64,000 nt of DNA from Macquaria australasica. Lineage: Eukaryota > Chordata > Actinopteri > Centrarchiformes > Percichthyidae. Shown here one piece after another: positions 47,656-59,578 of this stretch. The notes beneath the pieces are model-generated. The model was not told where the DNA came from, did no database searches, and saw only the letters and a program-made list of their open reading frames with translations. The stretch is taken from assembly GCA_005408345.1 (NCBI GenBank), contig SEMN01000032.1:846001-910000 (forward strand), in the 5' to 3' direction. A program made the position numbers and the translations under genes. Each line of letters starts with the position of its first letter. Within the stretch, counting starts at the first letter, position 1.

Positions 47656-47672
47656 TACCTCCCCTCCTCCAA
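47656..47672 (-). other. Polypurine tract of the Gypsy element
   Basis: Directly inside the 3' LTR the minus strand reads GGAGGAGGGGAGGTA, the purine run expected for second-strand priming. Confidence 0.8.
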
Positions 47673-47991
47673 AAAGAAACGTCCTCGTTTCTAAACAGTA
47701 ACAGCATAAATACAATAAACAAATAAAGTCGTAAACACCAGCAGGAACCTCAACAGTAAACAACAAGCATATCCCCAATACCCGTGCAGAGTCCCAACCA
47801 AGTATGCCACACTACCCCAAAACGTACACCAGAGATAGCTGATACACAGTAGGGTCTAGACACACCATACATTGACACAATTCGCCATCACAGCAAAAAG
47901 ACATGGTAATACACAGTCACAAATCGCTATTAATATTATTATTTCCTTTTTCTTTTTCTTTGTTTCAACAACCCTGAACCCATCAAACAAG

Positions 47992-50900
47992 TCAACAATA
48001 AGTGACAAAGTCCTTGAAATGAACCGGCAATCTCACAGTCCTTCCAGAACGAGACACAGTCTGTCGTGACTCACTTGTGTCCGAAACACGAACAGTCCCT
48101 GTGTCACCAGTGGCTAGTGGTACCTCAGCCACACAGTCCCCTTCTGAAGACCCCTCGTCCCGCAGCGAGGGAACATGAAGAGGAGGAGCCGGGAGGCTAC
48201 TCACAGAACCAGCAGACATCAGCAGTGTGTATGGTTTCAGTCTATCGTAATGGACCACCTGCTCCTGCCGGGTCAAAGGATCGCCAGTACGACAGGTCAG
48301 TCCGGGTTCACCCTGAGAGTCCAACACAGCCAGGACCCTGCAGGGTCCCTTCCAGTGGGGAGCATGTTTCATCTGGTCCTCCGTAGGATTATGTAGCCAT
48401 ACCAGATCCCCTGCCGCATACGGCTCATGATGGACCGCTCCATCATAGTACAATTTTTGCTTCTCGTGGGCCTCGGCACCACACTGCCTGGCACCACCAA
48501 AAGCAGTCTCCAGCCACTCTGCCAGAGAGGTCACAAAGTCAGCATGAGAAAAAGGTAAGTCTGAGCGCACCAGTTGAGATGGCACCAAAACATCCACCGG
48601 GACCCGGCCTTCCCGTCCATGAGTCAAAAAGTAGGGCGTATAGTTGGTGCAGGCATGAACCGATGTGTTATAGGCGAAAGCCACATGTTTCAGGTAATCA
48701 TCCCATTCACCGCCACAGGCAAGCAACGCTTTGGCCAGCTGATCAATGAGAGTCCGATTAAAGCGTTCCACCATTCCGTCTGACTTGGGATTATATGGCG
48801 TGGTGCGTGTTTTCTTAATCCCTAGAAGTTGACACAGTCCCTGAACAATCCCAGCTTCAAACTGCCGGCCCTGATCACTGTGCACCACTTCTGGAATGCC
48901 ATGTACCAGCACATAATCCTCAAACAAACACTGTGCTACTGACTGGGCCGTTTGATTAGGAAGACCATACAGATTCACAAACTTGGTGAAGTAGTCTTCA
49001 ACCACCAACACATATCTGTAATTCCAGAATGTCAGTCGCCACCCTCTGAAATGGCCGTGTCACTTGGGACCCCCCCATTGGTGCTCGGTGCTTAGGCACC
49101 GGGGCCCTGCGGGTTTGACATGGGATGCACTGCTCACACCACTGTCGAATATCTTTGAACATTCAACCACCAACACATATCTGTAATTCCAGAATGTCAG
49201 TCGCCACCCTCTGAAATGGCCGTGTCACTTGGGACCCCCCCATTGGTGCTCGGTGCTTAGGCACCGGGGCCCTGCGGGTTTGACATGGGATGCACTGCTC
49301 ACACCACTGTCGAATATCTTTGAACATAGAGGGCCAATAACAAGTCCGCCTTGCACGTTCCCACACTCGTTCCGCTGAAAAATGTGCCGATGCAGGGCCC
49401 CCATGAAGGTGCTGCAGCACATCAGGGATAAGTGAGGAAGGCACCACCACTTGACCATGAGCATCCCCCGTGAGAGAGGAACTCACCATCCGGCAAAGCA
49501 GTCCATTCACAACAGAAAGACGAGGAAATTCAGTCCATAAGTTACGAAGCCACCGGGAGCTACCTCTCATCTGCCCCCGAGGTGGTCGAGATCCACTCCT
49601 CTCAATCCAATCCAACACCTTACCAATATCTGGATCAGCCCGTTGCAGTTCTTTCATTCCAGTTCCATCATGTGAAAGCGCATGCATGAAAGATAAATCA
49701 TCTGACTCGCCGTTTATTTCCACACCCTGCCCCCCTGTGGTGAGGTCCGAGGCCTGGGGGTTCACCATGGGTGGCTGAGACAACAAAGTTTCTGTCCGGG
49801 GAACACCTGACTCCCTGTCCGAGTCGATGGTATTCACCTGGGTGGTTACCTCCCGTGAGGCGTCATTTACGGCACAGGGTTCAGGATCCTGAGGTCGGCG
49901 TGAGAGAGCATCCGCATTAGTATGCTGTTGTCCATCTTTGTGCTGTATGGCCCAGTTGAAAGGATCCAGTTCCAAAATCCATCTCACTCTTTTTCCTGTG
50001 GGATCCTTGTCAATGGCCATGCCACGGAGGCCCAATAAAGGCTTATGATCCGTTATGATGGTGAATGCAGCTGATCTGATGTAGTGTCTGAATTGGCGTA
50101 CAGCCCACACTATAGCCCACAGCTCTCTGTCAAATGTGGACCAGCGCCTTTCGGTGGCAGTGAGCGACTGACTAGCATACACCACAACTCTCTCTAGTCC
50201 TTCCCTGTCTTGAGCCAGCACGGCCCCCACTGCTTCCGTGGAGGCATCCGTGTACACCTTAAAGGGGATGTTGAAGTCAAGCATGGTGACAACTAGGGCC
50301 GATGAGAGCACCCCTTTCAGATGCCCAAATGCTGCATTACATTCAGTTGTCCATTGGAAAGGTGCGTCTTTACACGTCAGGTGGTGCAGAGGAGCTGCAC
50401 GCTGGGCAAAGTCTTTAACTAAACGTCTATAGTAGGAGCATAGGCCCACAAACGCCCTCACTTCAGTTGGGTTCCGTGGCATAGGCCAGGTTCTGACTTT
50501 GTCTGTGTTTCGAGGGTCTGGCTGCAGGCCATGGTGAGAAACAACATGCCCCAGAAATATCACATGATCTCGAGCCAGATGGCACTTCTTTGGGTTTAGC
50601 TGGAGACCAGCCGCCTGGATCCTGGAAAAAACTTCACACAGACTGGAGAGATGGTCCTCAAATGTGTGGCTGTATATCAGCACATCATCCAGGTACACCA
50701 TGCACACCTGCCATGGAAGCCCTCTGAGAACTAGCTCCATCATGCGCTGAAATGTAGCAGGTGAGTTAGTAAGTCCCATAGGCATTGACCGCCATTGGTA
50801 AAGGCCCCTGCCTGTCGTGAAGGCCGTTTTCTCTCGGTCCTCCTCAGCAACCTCAACCTGCCAGTAGCCATTAGAAAAATCTAACGTGCTGAACCACAGG

Positions 50901-52080
50901 GAACCCGCTAATGCATCCAAAGTATCATCCACCCTGGGAAGGGGATGAGAGTCTTTCACTGTTATTCTGTTCAAGCGACGATAGTCAATGCAAAATCTCC
51001 ACTCACCATTCTTCTTCTTTACCAGGACGACAGGCGAGGCCCAGGGGCTGCAGCTCTCCTCAATTACTCCATCAGCTAACAGGGCCATCACCTGTCTGTC
51101 TATTTCTTCTCTCTTATCTGGTGAGGTCCGGTAGGCGTGCTGTCGCAGGGGAGGATAATCACCGGTTTTAATGTGATGTCTGATAAGTGTGCATTTGCCA
51201 GTCACCCCTTTCGACATGCTAAATATCTCCTTGTGTTCTGCCAGCAAAGCAGCCAATTGCGCCTTCTGCCACTGATTAGCCGGAGACTCCCCCAGCGACA
51301 CAACAGGCACATCAGTGGATGAAATGGCGGAGACCGTCTCACGTGGGACCTGTGGAAGTGGCACAAGCTCAGACTCCCCCAGATGCATGCCCTCTCTCAG
51401 TATAATGTCCTGATCTGTAGGGTTTAACACACGGGCTGTCGTAATCCCATCCTTCACCGACGTCACTGTGTGAGCCACAACACATTCACTTTTATTCTGA
51501 AGGTTGGGTGATAAATAGCCCACAAAGTCAGGGAACTGGCCGACGGGCCCAGCTGGGGACACACTTACAGGCACCAGCATCTCACTGAGGGGGGGCAGTG
51601 TCATGGCAGTAGCAATGGAAACATTACAACACTCAGGAATCAAGTCTGTGCCACTCAAAAGTGGAATACTAGTGTCCCACAACTGTAGTCTGCCACGGGC
51701 AAAATCCAAGAGGGCATGGTTAGCGACAAGAAAGTCCAGGCCCAGCAATGCTGCTTGTGTAGACCCCCTGAGTACGTAGAAAACATGCTGCCAAGATTCA
51801 TTACCCAGATGCAAGGTGGCCGTTATGGTGCCCAATGTGTCAAGCATCTGTCCATTCACAGCATGTGCGGCAATAAAGTCAGCATTTAGGGGCCGCTTGC
51901 GCAGTGCTGGAACAGACATGTGGAAATCAGCACTGATTTTGATCCTGAATCCACCAGTATGTTGATTTCAGTCCCTTCAATGCTTCCCCTCACATATGAG
52001 GTACGTTGCCGCCCTGGTGTTTCCTGTATCAGTGCATTACTTGTTGAGGGGATAAATGTTTCTCCCTCCAAAGGGCCCAT
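47992..52080 (-). pseudogene. pol: Gypsy pol: protease, reverse transcriptase, RNase H, integrase (frame-broken)
   Basis: The protease active site (ILVDSGS) lies in a frame ending at 51886. The rest of the protease and pol continues in another frame from about 51919, so a frame break lies at about 51910-51930. The 918-codon frame holds reverse transcriptase (FCIDYRRLN, FSTLDFSNGYWQ, VYLDDVLIYS), RNase H (VYTDAST, ITDHKPL) and the integrase zinc-binding HHCC region (QWCEQCIPCQTRR). It stops at about 49163. The integrase core (LVVEDYFTKF, HSDQGRQFE, TPYNPKSDGMVERFNR) resumes in another frame from about 49011 to 47992. A 165-bp direct duplication (48997-49161 and 49162-49326) and an apparent small deletion near TDIL cause this second break. 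The D, D and E catalytic positions are all present in the pieces. Confidence 0.9.
48997..49326. repeat. 165-bp tandem duplication in integrase
   Basis: Positions 48997-49161 and 49162-49326 are direct copies in adjacent tandem, with no difference seen by eye. The period is a multiple of three. The copies cover the part between the integrase zinc finger and the catalytic core. An assembly artefact is possible. Confidence 0.9.
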
Positions 52081-52115
52081 AGGTACTGTAGCTGGTGTTT
52101 GGGCCGCAACATCAG

Positions 52116-53211
52116 CTACATCTCTTTTCCCGACTGAGTTGCTGGGTCCTCTCTCTTGGGGGAGAGAAAACGCACTCCTCGCCGCCTTGTTGTTTCATCA
52201 TTGAAGGGGCCCCTGGCAGGTCTAGGGCTCCGCCAATTTGGAGAGCAGGATCGGTTATCGTAGGGCCCCCGATAATCCTGTTTTCCCTCAGGGTCTCCCT
52301 CTGCTCCCCGTTCACGCCAGGCACAGTCAGGAGACCGTCCTCTCTGTACACTCTGTGGGCGACGTGACTGGCAGCCCTGCTCCCCGCAAGCACATTGACA
52401 CTGACCTCCATGCACTGGATGAGAGGGTTTCCGTTCATCTCTCCAGCCACTGGATCTCAGTCGATTGTTTTCCTCTGCCATTCGTTTCATTTCCATCCTC
52501 ATTTCCCTCATGTCTGTCCATGGCTCTGTACAACCCACCTCCATCAGATATGGAATGCACCATTGCTGCTGCACCACTTCCAATTGAAGGCTGGCGTACT
52601 TGAGTGTTGACATAGTCCATTTTTAGAGTCTCTCTGGCCATCTCACATCGGCCAGCGATTACCAGGGCTTCTTCCAAATCAGTAGCCCCCTGTTCATGAC
52701 ATTTAGCTCTCAGAGCTGGGTCTAGTCCAGCCAGAAATCTGCGAAATTTCTCCTCTCTTTGGGCCACATCACCGTAGCCTGGGAATGCTTCTTGCACCAG
52801 CTTGCTTATTTCTGCTGCATACACCTCCAAACTCTCACCTGGAGCACGGAGACGGGCAGAGAGGTTTGCTCTGAAACAGTCCAGAAAATGTCTTTGTCCA
52901 AAAGCATCCTGCAACTTCTCCTTTATTGCAGTATAGTCAGCCTGAACGGCCGCTGGCAAGGTATCCCACAAGAGAAAAGCAGCCTTGGTCAGCCGTGTCG
53001 GCAAAATCCTAGCCAGTTCATAATCATAGTCACCTCTGGTGCCTCCCACCAGCGCCTTCACGGCTACTTCATATTGTCTGGCCCAGCAGGGAAAACGTTG
53101 TTTTTCCTCTCCAGCAAAGGGCGGGGGAAGTTCAATCTTGACGTTGCTGGCAAAAGCTTTTTCCCCGCGTCGCTCCCGGCAGCTCAGCGGGTCCTCGTCG
53201 TACATCCACAT
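52116..53211 (-). pseudogene. gag: Gypsy gag-like gene (frame-broken)
   Basis: The frame from the ATG at about 53211 encodes a capsid-like protein (LPPPFAGEEKQRFPCWARQYE, then ARILPTRLTKAAFLLWDTLP and FRANLSARLRAPGESLEVYA) and ends at 52435. A second frame (about 52613-52116) continues with a charged helical stretch (MREMRMEMKRMAEENNRL) and a Cys-containing patch (CQCACGEQGC) that may be a degenerate zinc knuckle. The switch implies a frameshift at about 52560-52600. It precedes pol in the element. Confidence 0.75.
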
Positions 53212-53418
53212 TTTCAAAGTTTGTCTTATTTATTTCCTTTTTTTTTTTCTAGCGATGAAGTACCCACGCAAGACGCGGCACTGAATGTCCGACTCGTGCT
53301 AGCTGACTGTACAAAGTTAAGCTAAACGGTGTTAGCCGTTGCTAGCTAATTAGCCGAAACTCCGCAAACTGCCTTGCCTGTCTTCCATAACACACGTATC
53401 TTACGATGGACGTTAGAC

Positions 53419-53437
53419 AATCCCACCGCTGCCACCA
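53419..53437 (-). other. Primer binding site, tRNA-Leu type
   Basis: The plus strand here matches what I know of the 3' end of vertebrate tRNA-Leu(AAG), including the CCA tail (ending CCACCGCTGCCACCA). One base separates it from the 5' LTR. Reverse transcription of the element would thus start from a leucine tRNA. Confidence 0.8.
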
Positions 53438-53438
53438 A

Positions 53439-53709
53439 TGTAACCGAGGGTTTTGTGTGTGCCTATACTGAATATTAATAATAAAATAAAAACACGGAGG
53501 CTCCTTAGTCTGAACCGGGAGGGCCACACTTTACTGTATATCTTCGTAACAACTACAAAAACAAAAACAAAGCCAGCGTATCCCAGTACCACCACTTCCG
53601 TTTTGCACCCTTCACAATAAAAGCCCTAGACATATACACTAGCTGGCTACCAGGGAACATAAATTGAGTCTGCAGCTCTCTAACAGACCACTCAATAAAA
53701 TAGCTTACA
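53439..53709 (-). repeat. 5' LTR of the Gypsy element
   Basis: 271 bp, near-identical to 47389-47655. It differs by an added AAAAAC-type unit, loss of two bases in ACTGTAGCTGG, and one C/T substitution. It would carry the element promoter, read on the minus strand. Confidence 0.95.
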
Positions 53710-54122
53710 TAAGCTTATAACATGTCATTTATTCACTTGTTAATCATCTATTCATAATAATTTGTTTGTATACTTATCAATATTCAGTAATTATATGCTT
53801 GTGTATTTACTTTAATTAGTTAATAGTTCCAGTTTTATTCATGTCTCTACTCTTGAACTTTCACCCAGTTTCATGTCTTTCTGTGTGTGTATGCTGAGCA
53901 ATGTGACTCTTATAAAAAGGTCAGCTATATGGTGGAATAAAGGTCCTTATATGGAAACATTTTCTGTTCTGCAGACTGTAACTTGAGGAGTCTGCTATGG
54001 GTTGGAAAGTTCTTATAGGTCTTATAGCTGTGTTTTTTTTAAGTAAATGTAGTGTTAATAAGAACTACTTGTATTAAAAGTATGCATTTTATAAGATAAT
54101 GTGCTTTCTTCCCAATTTTAGA

Positions 54123-55655
54123 ATGAAAATGCATTGGCCCTGGGTCTGGATTACTCTCTGCTTGCTCTGTCCAACTGTGGTTTATGGTGGGAAAGTTCTT
54201 GTTTTTCCAGTGGACGGCAGCCACTGGGTGAACATGAAAGTCATTATTGAGGGACTACATTCAAGGGGCCACCAGATTTCTGTTGTGCGGTCATCAGACA
54301 GCTGGTACATCAAGGAAACCTCCCCATTATATACTTCAATTACACTCGATATGGAGTCTGGATTTGATGAAGACTTTGTAAGTACGTTTGTGGTCCAGTT
54401 GCTGGAAATCCAGAGGGAAGGGAAGTCTGCCTGGACAGGTTTTAAACTGGGAATGGAACAAGCACCAAAGGCCTCTGAGCTGCATGAGAAAACATGCAAG
54501 ATGCTTGAGCTGCTTTTTGAGAATAGAGATCTGATAGTCGCTACAGGATGCTAAATACGACCTTGTCCTTACAGACCCTGTCATACCAGGGGGTGTTATA
54601 CTTGCCCACTATCTGAGGTTGCCTCTTGTTTTCAATGTCAGATGGACTAGTCAAGGTGAAGGCCATTTTCCAATTGGACCGAGCTTTCAGATAAAATGAG
54701 CTTTCTTGAGAGACTTCTTAACGTAATCATTTTTGTCTTCACAGAATATCACATTGCACAGTATGTCTCACCACATTATGCTGGCTTAATTGAAAAATAT
54801 TTAGGTCCAGACGCAGACTACTTCTCCCTGTTTCAAGCAGCAGACATTTGGCTCATGAGAATGGACTTTGTGTTTGAGTTCCCTCGCCCCACCATGCCTA
54901 ATGTTGTCTATATGGGAGGGTTCCATTGTAAACCAGCAAAACCTCTGCCTCAACACCTGGAGGAGTTTGTGCAGAGTTCTGGAGAGCATGGAGTCGTCGT
55001 CATGTCTCTGGGGACGTTTGTGAATGAACTTCCTGCTGACCTGACAAACGAGATCGCTGCAGCTTTTGCTAAATTACCTCAAAAAGTCATCTGGAGGCAT
55101 AAAGGCGACAGACCAGCCTCTCTGGGCAACAACACTTTAATAGTCGACTGGATGCCACAGAATGATCTTTTAGGACATCCCAAGATAAAACTATTTGTGG
55201 CTCATGGAGGAACAAATGGAGTCCAAGAAGCTATTTATCACGGAGTCCCAGTTGTGGGTCTACCCTTGTTTTTCGACCAATACGACAACCTGCTGAGGCT
55301 GAAAGAGAGAGGAGCGGCTAAGCTTCTAACCATTAATACAGTGGACAAAGATGACAACTTCCTGAAGGCCATACAGGAAGTCCTGAATGAGCCCTCCTAC
55401 AGGATGAACATGCAGAGACTCTCCAGGCTGCACAGAGATCAGCCAATGAAGCCGCTGGATACCGCCCTCTTCTGGATAGAGTTTGTCATGAGACACAAAG
55501 GTGCAGCTCACCTGAGAACAGAGTCCTACAGACTGCCCTGGTACTCCTACCACTCTGTTGATGTGATGCTCTTCTTAGCTGGAGTGTTGATTATTCTGGG
55601 CACGTTTGCTGCATTAATAAGGTGTTTATGCTCTGTGTCTGAGAACAAAAAGTAA
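54123..55655 (+). pseudogene. UDP-glucuronosyltransferase pseudogene, UGT5-type (copy D)
   Basis: The start matches the functional copies: a splice acceptor just before the ATG at 54123 and a signal peptide (MHWPWVWITLCLLCP...). The frame breaks at about 54535-54547, where ENRDLI is followed by a shift before the expected DAKYDLVLTDP. A second break at about 54681, with some 13 codons missing before LSDKMSFLERL, returns to the original frame. From 54696 the rest is open to 55655. The donor-binding half has AHGGTNGVQEAIYHGVP and a C-terminal anchor. Bases about 54996-55564 appear identical to copies A and B, while GFHCKPAKPLPQHL resembles copy C. If the two breaks are sequence errors it would be a fourth gene, but the missing codons make that unlikely. 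Confidence 0.85.
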
Positions 55656-57194
55656 ACATGATTTTAAAAAATCAAAGTAGCAGTCAAAATGAAATCTAAA
55701 CCACACATATGCATAGAATATATAATGTAAATATGTAAAACATGAATAAATGAATGATGAAAATGTTGGCGTAGCTATTTGTGCAGTGATTTGATGGGGA
55801 CAACAGAAAAACATTTCCAATGAGTTGCAAAAATGTGCTGTGATTCTAGCAAAAAAGACAACAAACCTACATCATTCAGTGCTTTGTAATTCTTTATTTA
55901 ATACACAAGGAAGAACATGTATGGTTACGGCTGATTATATTTCATTCACTATATTCTTACACTATTGTTATTTCATAAAACTGGTACGGTGGATAAACAA
56001 ACATGTCATACCTTTGACATGCAATACACTTTGAATATGTGGCCCCTTGATATCTGTAACCTCAGAGTCCACTCAGATAATAAAACCATATGTTTTTGCT
56101 CTTTTCTCTCTTAGCTCCACTGATTTTCAAGACTTTTACACAGTAGCACAATATTACATTTTTAAATGGCTACATTCTTTCCTCAGTATTCAGGATTCAT
56201 GTTTTGATCCCATCCGAGCCAAGTGTAGGCTTGTATGGATTTAAACCTATCCAATTTCATACACAAAGATTAGAGTGACACACCGGGGCTATACTGGGTC
56301 CTTATATGCTTAATTCCTCGCTTTATGTAAGTCTTAGTGTGTTTTTACCTGCATGATTTTGTATTATGGACTATTTTTTGATAGCTCATTCTTGTTTTGT
56401 TTTTTTTGGGTTTTTTTTATACAACACACTTACATTAATTTCAGTGTTGATCAGAAGCCTCTCCCTAGTCTGACCATCTGACTTGGAGATTTCATTGCAG
56501 TCAAACAAACTGAAATGTTTGATCAGCATAAATATTTTAGATTTACAATATGAGATAATGAATACTTAAATTCCAAGAATGACTTTTCCACATGGATATA
56601 ATATATTTGAATACTATTCACTAACACAGCACTTCTAATTTCTTCTTCCTATGGTCTGGAATGGCATACTCACTATAAAAAAAATACTTTTACTTTCTCT
56701 CATGAAGGGAAGGTGAACATGAATGTCATCAAAGTTCTCCACTTAGGTGCAATGATAAAGACCAATTCATGATTTGCTCTCCATTACAATATTATCACCA
56801 TTGCGATTACTAAAAGAATGATCTTAAGTGGGGATGATTACTACGACATTTCACAAAAGCATGCAAAATAGTTCTACCACATTTAGGGTCAACTTCATTA
56901 ATAGTGTAAAGGACAGGAAGCATGCTGATCTTTACTTAGCCAGTATGGGGTGTAGGTATAATATTATTTCATAATGTACTTTTTGTATTTGTCTAAGAAA
57001 ATGCATGTAAATAAAGGAACTGTGGACTCAGGACTGTCAGACAAAACAATTTTTTCACTAAAGGTTTTAAAAATGCTCATATATACAAGTGAAAGCTTAG
57101 GGTGAGTTCTTGTAATATAGTATCTGTGGCTTAGGAGAGTTGCCATTGTGTTTAAGTATCCCTGTAGTCCCTAAAGCTGTCCCTTAATACTTGG
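55656..57194. other. Noncoding stretch
   Basis: AT-rich flank of the UGT pseudogene with an AATAAA-like signal at about 55744. No exon recognised. Confidence 0.4.
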
Positions 57195-57800
57195 ATGTGG
57201 ATATGTCTCTGGAGACTTTTGTAGGTGAAACTAGTTACAAAAAAAGTGAGATAGCTGCAGGATTTGCCAAATTACCTCTCAAAGTCATAAGAGTGATAGA
57301 CCAGCTACTCTGGGCGAGAACAATTTACCTTCAAGGTCACCCAAAATAAAACAGTTCATCGCTTCTAAAAGAAAGTAGTTCAAGACTCCTTGGAGTCCCA
57401 GTTGTGGGTTTACATTTGTTTGCCGATGAATATGACACCATGCTGTGTCTAAAAGTGAGGGGAGCGGAGTGGATAAAGACAACAACTTCCTCAGGGCCAT
57501 CCAGGAAGTCCTGAATAAGCCCTCCCACAGGATGAACATGCAGGGTCTGCCCCAATTTCTACACCTAATGGGTTTAACTGGCACTTGGGCAATGTTTGTG
57601 AATAGCAAGAAATCCAAGTCGGAACTACACTACTGCTGTATGTGTCAGTTCTGGCAGACCTGCCTGCAGAGAATCTCCAAGCTGCAGTCATCAGCCAAAA
57701 AAACCACTGAATCACAGTCTCCTCTGGATAAACGTTGTCCTACGACACAAAGGTGCTGCTCACCTGAGAATCTACAGACAGTTTTTGTATTCCTCTGTAG
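57195..57800 (+). pseudogene. Decayed UGT fragment (copy E)
   Basis: Scattered blocks match the donor-binding half of the UGT genes in order: a MSLGTF-like start (about 57203), EIAAAFAKLP-like (about 57248), VPVVGL and FDQYDN-like (57400-57440), then AIQEVLNEPSYRMNMQ-like (about 57498-57543) and a late block near 57750 resembling RHKGAAHLR. Many indels and in-frame stops lie between them. No N-terminal half was found. It is an older relic than copy D. Confidence 0.8.
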
Positions 57801-58709
57801 AAATTGTGCTACACTGATTATTCTGTTGATTTTTTTTAAGCGTAGGGCCCCTGTTTCAGCTGTCTTAAAGTACTGACAAGCCCACTAAAAGTTGAAAGGA
57901 TATTCCCAATGTTACCATGCGTTGCTGTGAATGTCAAAACAGCAGTATTTGTAATTCAAATGATTATATTTTAACAGTTGTATTGGTATTTGTGAAATTC
58001 ACTTGCTAGAGAAATATTACAGTAAAACCTAGTTTCACAAGTTTACACTTTAAGACAAACTCAAATTACCAAGACTGTAGGTTTGTGAGGATTGTGGAAA
58101 CTAATATGATATTATGACATAACTGTACAAAATCCCTGAGGGTTTTATTTCAATAAATAAATTCTTCTATTACAAAACAATAAAAAAAACAACATACTGG
58201 AAATACTGTTATATAATTTGTGTCTACATCATACTATTGGCTGGTTGCAGCCATGATACAAATCATCACATACATGCTTTTACATCTCTAGCAGTCAAAC
58301 AGGTAAATCATTAGGAATATCGGTTCAGTCTGAATCATCACTGTTAGGTAGGATTAGACATGATGGGGGTCCGACCCTCCATAAGTCTGGAGACATTTGC
58401 TACCCAGGTGGGAAAACAAAAACATTTCAAGTGAAATTTCACTTTGGTGGAACATTTTCATTTTTGGCACGCACACCTCAAACAACAGAACAAGTCAACT
58501 AATATTAGTCAGATCGATATTAGCTGCCTAGTGGATTCCACTTGTGCCAATATAGCTAATACAAAAGGCACGAAAAAACTTCCAGGTTAAAATAAAAGGA
58601 ATAAAAAGTTGAAAGTAAGAGAGCAGTACTTACTGAGTTTCTCAGAGCTGCTTGCTGACAATTCATGTCCACTAAACATTCACAAAATGTGCCAAAGTGA
58701 AATATCACT
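57801..58709. other. Noncoding stretch
   Basis: No gene or clear element was recognised between the UGT relic and the palindromic MITE. Confidence 0.4.
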
Positions 58710-59274
58710 TTAAAGGAATTGTTTGACATTTTGGGAAATATGTTTATTTGCCTTTTTGCCGAGAGTTAGATAACGAGACTGATACCACTACACAATATGA
58801 AGCTGGAGTCAGCAGCCAGTTAGCTGAACTTAGCATAAAGACTGGAAAAAAAGGGGAAACAGGTAATTCACCATTTTATGGGGGGTTATGTGCTGGACTA
58901 TTTCTTCCAGTAACCTCCTGGAGTCTCCGCTGGTTGCCTGGTTACTTCTCCCGTACAACAAATAGTCCAGCACATAACCCCCTGTAAAACAGTGCATTAT
59001 CCTTTTTACACTTTGGTTTTTGTACGGATGAAACAAACAAGATATAACAGATGAATCAGTGACCTTTAGAGGTGCTGGTAAGCTGATATTGTTACCTTTG
59101 GACAGAGCCAGGCTGGCTGTTTACCAGTTTCCAGTCTTTGTGCTAAGCTAAGCTAACCGGCTGCTGGCTGTAGCTTCATATTCACCGAACAGACATGAGA
59201 GTGGTATCTTCTTATCTAAGTCTTGGCAAAAAGTGAATAAGCATATTTCCCAAATTATCAAACTACTCCTTTAA
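58710..59274. mobile_element. Palindromic TTAA-bounded MITE (long copy)
   Basis: TTAA lies at 58710-58713 and 59271-59274. The outer halves pair as in the other copies (for example 'cttagcataaagactgg' against 'ccagtctttgtgctaag'). An inner inverted repeat is built on 'gggttatgtgctggactatt' and its complement at about 58960-58980. It lies just beyond the 3' end of the CALHM-like gene. Confidence 0.82.
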
Positions 59275-59578
59275 AGATAAGGTTAAATCGAATGAGTCGG
59301 TGCACTGAAGCATGAGATGAACACAGGCACAGCACTGTGTATTCACTGATAATACAGAAAAAAACAGAAACACTGTTTTCAATGATATCCATATTTACGG
59401 CAAATTCATATGGCAGCGTCATTGACCATTCAAGACCTAGGTCCAATTTGTATTAGGGAAAATACTTTCAAACAGCACTTATTGACAATAGTTATGAAAA
59501 CTCATAGTAAAGTCTGTTCAAGGTATTTACAAAGTGTCCATGCCAGCAGGGCAGGTGTGGTGGGCGGTGTAAGTCCTC

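Larger units (their letters stand above)
47389..53709 (-). mobile_element. Ty3/Gypsy-type LTR retrotransposon, complete but with broken frames
   Basis: A 6.3-kb element on the minus strand, flanked by TAAG at 47385-47388 and 53710-53713. LTRs are 267 and 271 bp and differ, as I read them, by one substitution and two short indels, so insertion was recent. In element order: 5' LTR (53709-53439), primer site, gag, then pol as protease, reverse transcriptase, RNase H and integrase, polypurine tract, 3' LTR. Integrase after RNase H is the Gypsy (Metaviridae) order. Frame breaks in gag, at the protease and in integrase, plus a 165-bp tandem duplication, indicate it cannot make a complete Pol. It sits between UGT copy C and the UGT pseudogene. 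Confidence 0.95.

Noticed and set aside
52759..53325. 188-codon plus-strand frame over gag
   Set aside because: Antisense shadow of the retroelement gag region.
47389..53709. Reading the LTR element as an endogenous retrovirus with an envelope gene
   Set aside because: After integrase there is only the end of pol, a polypurine tract and the LTR; no room for an envelope gene.
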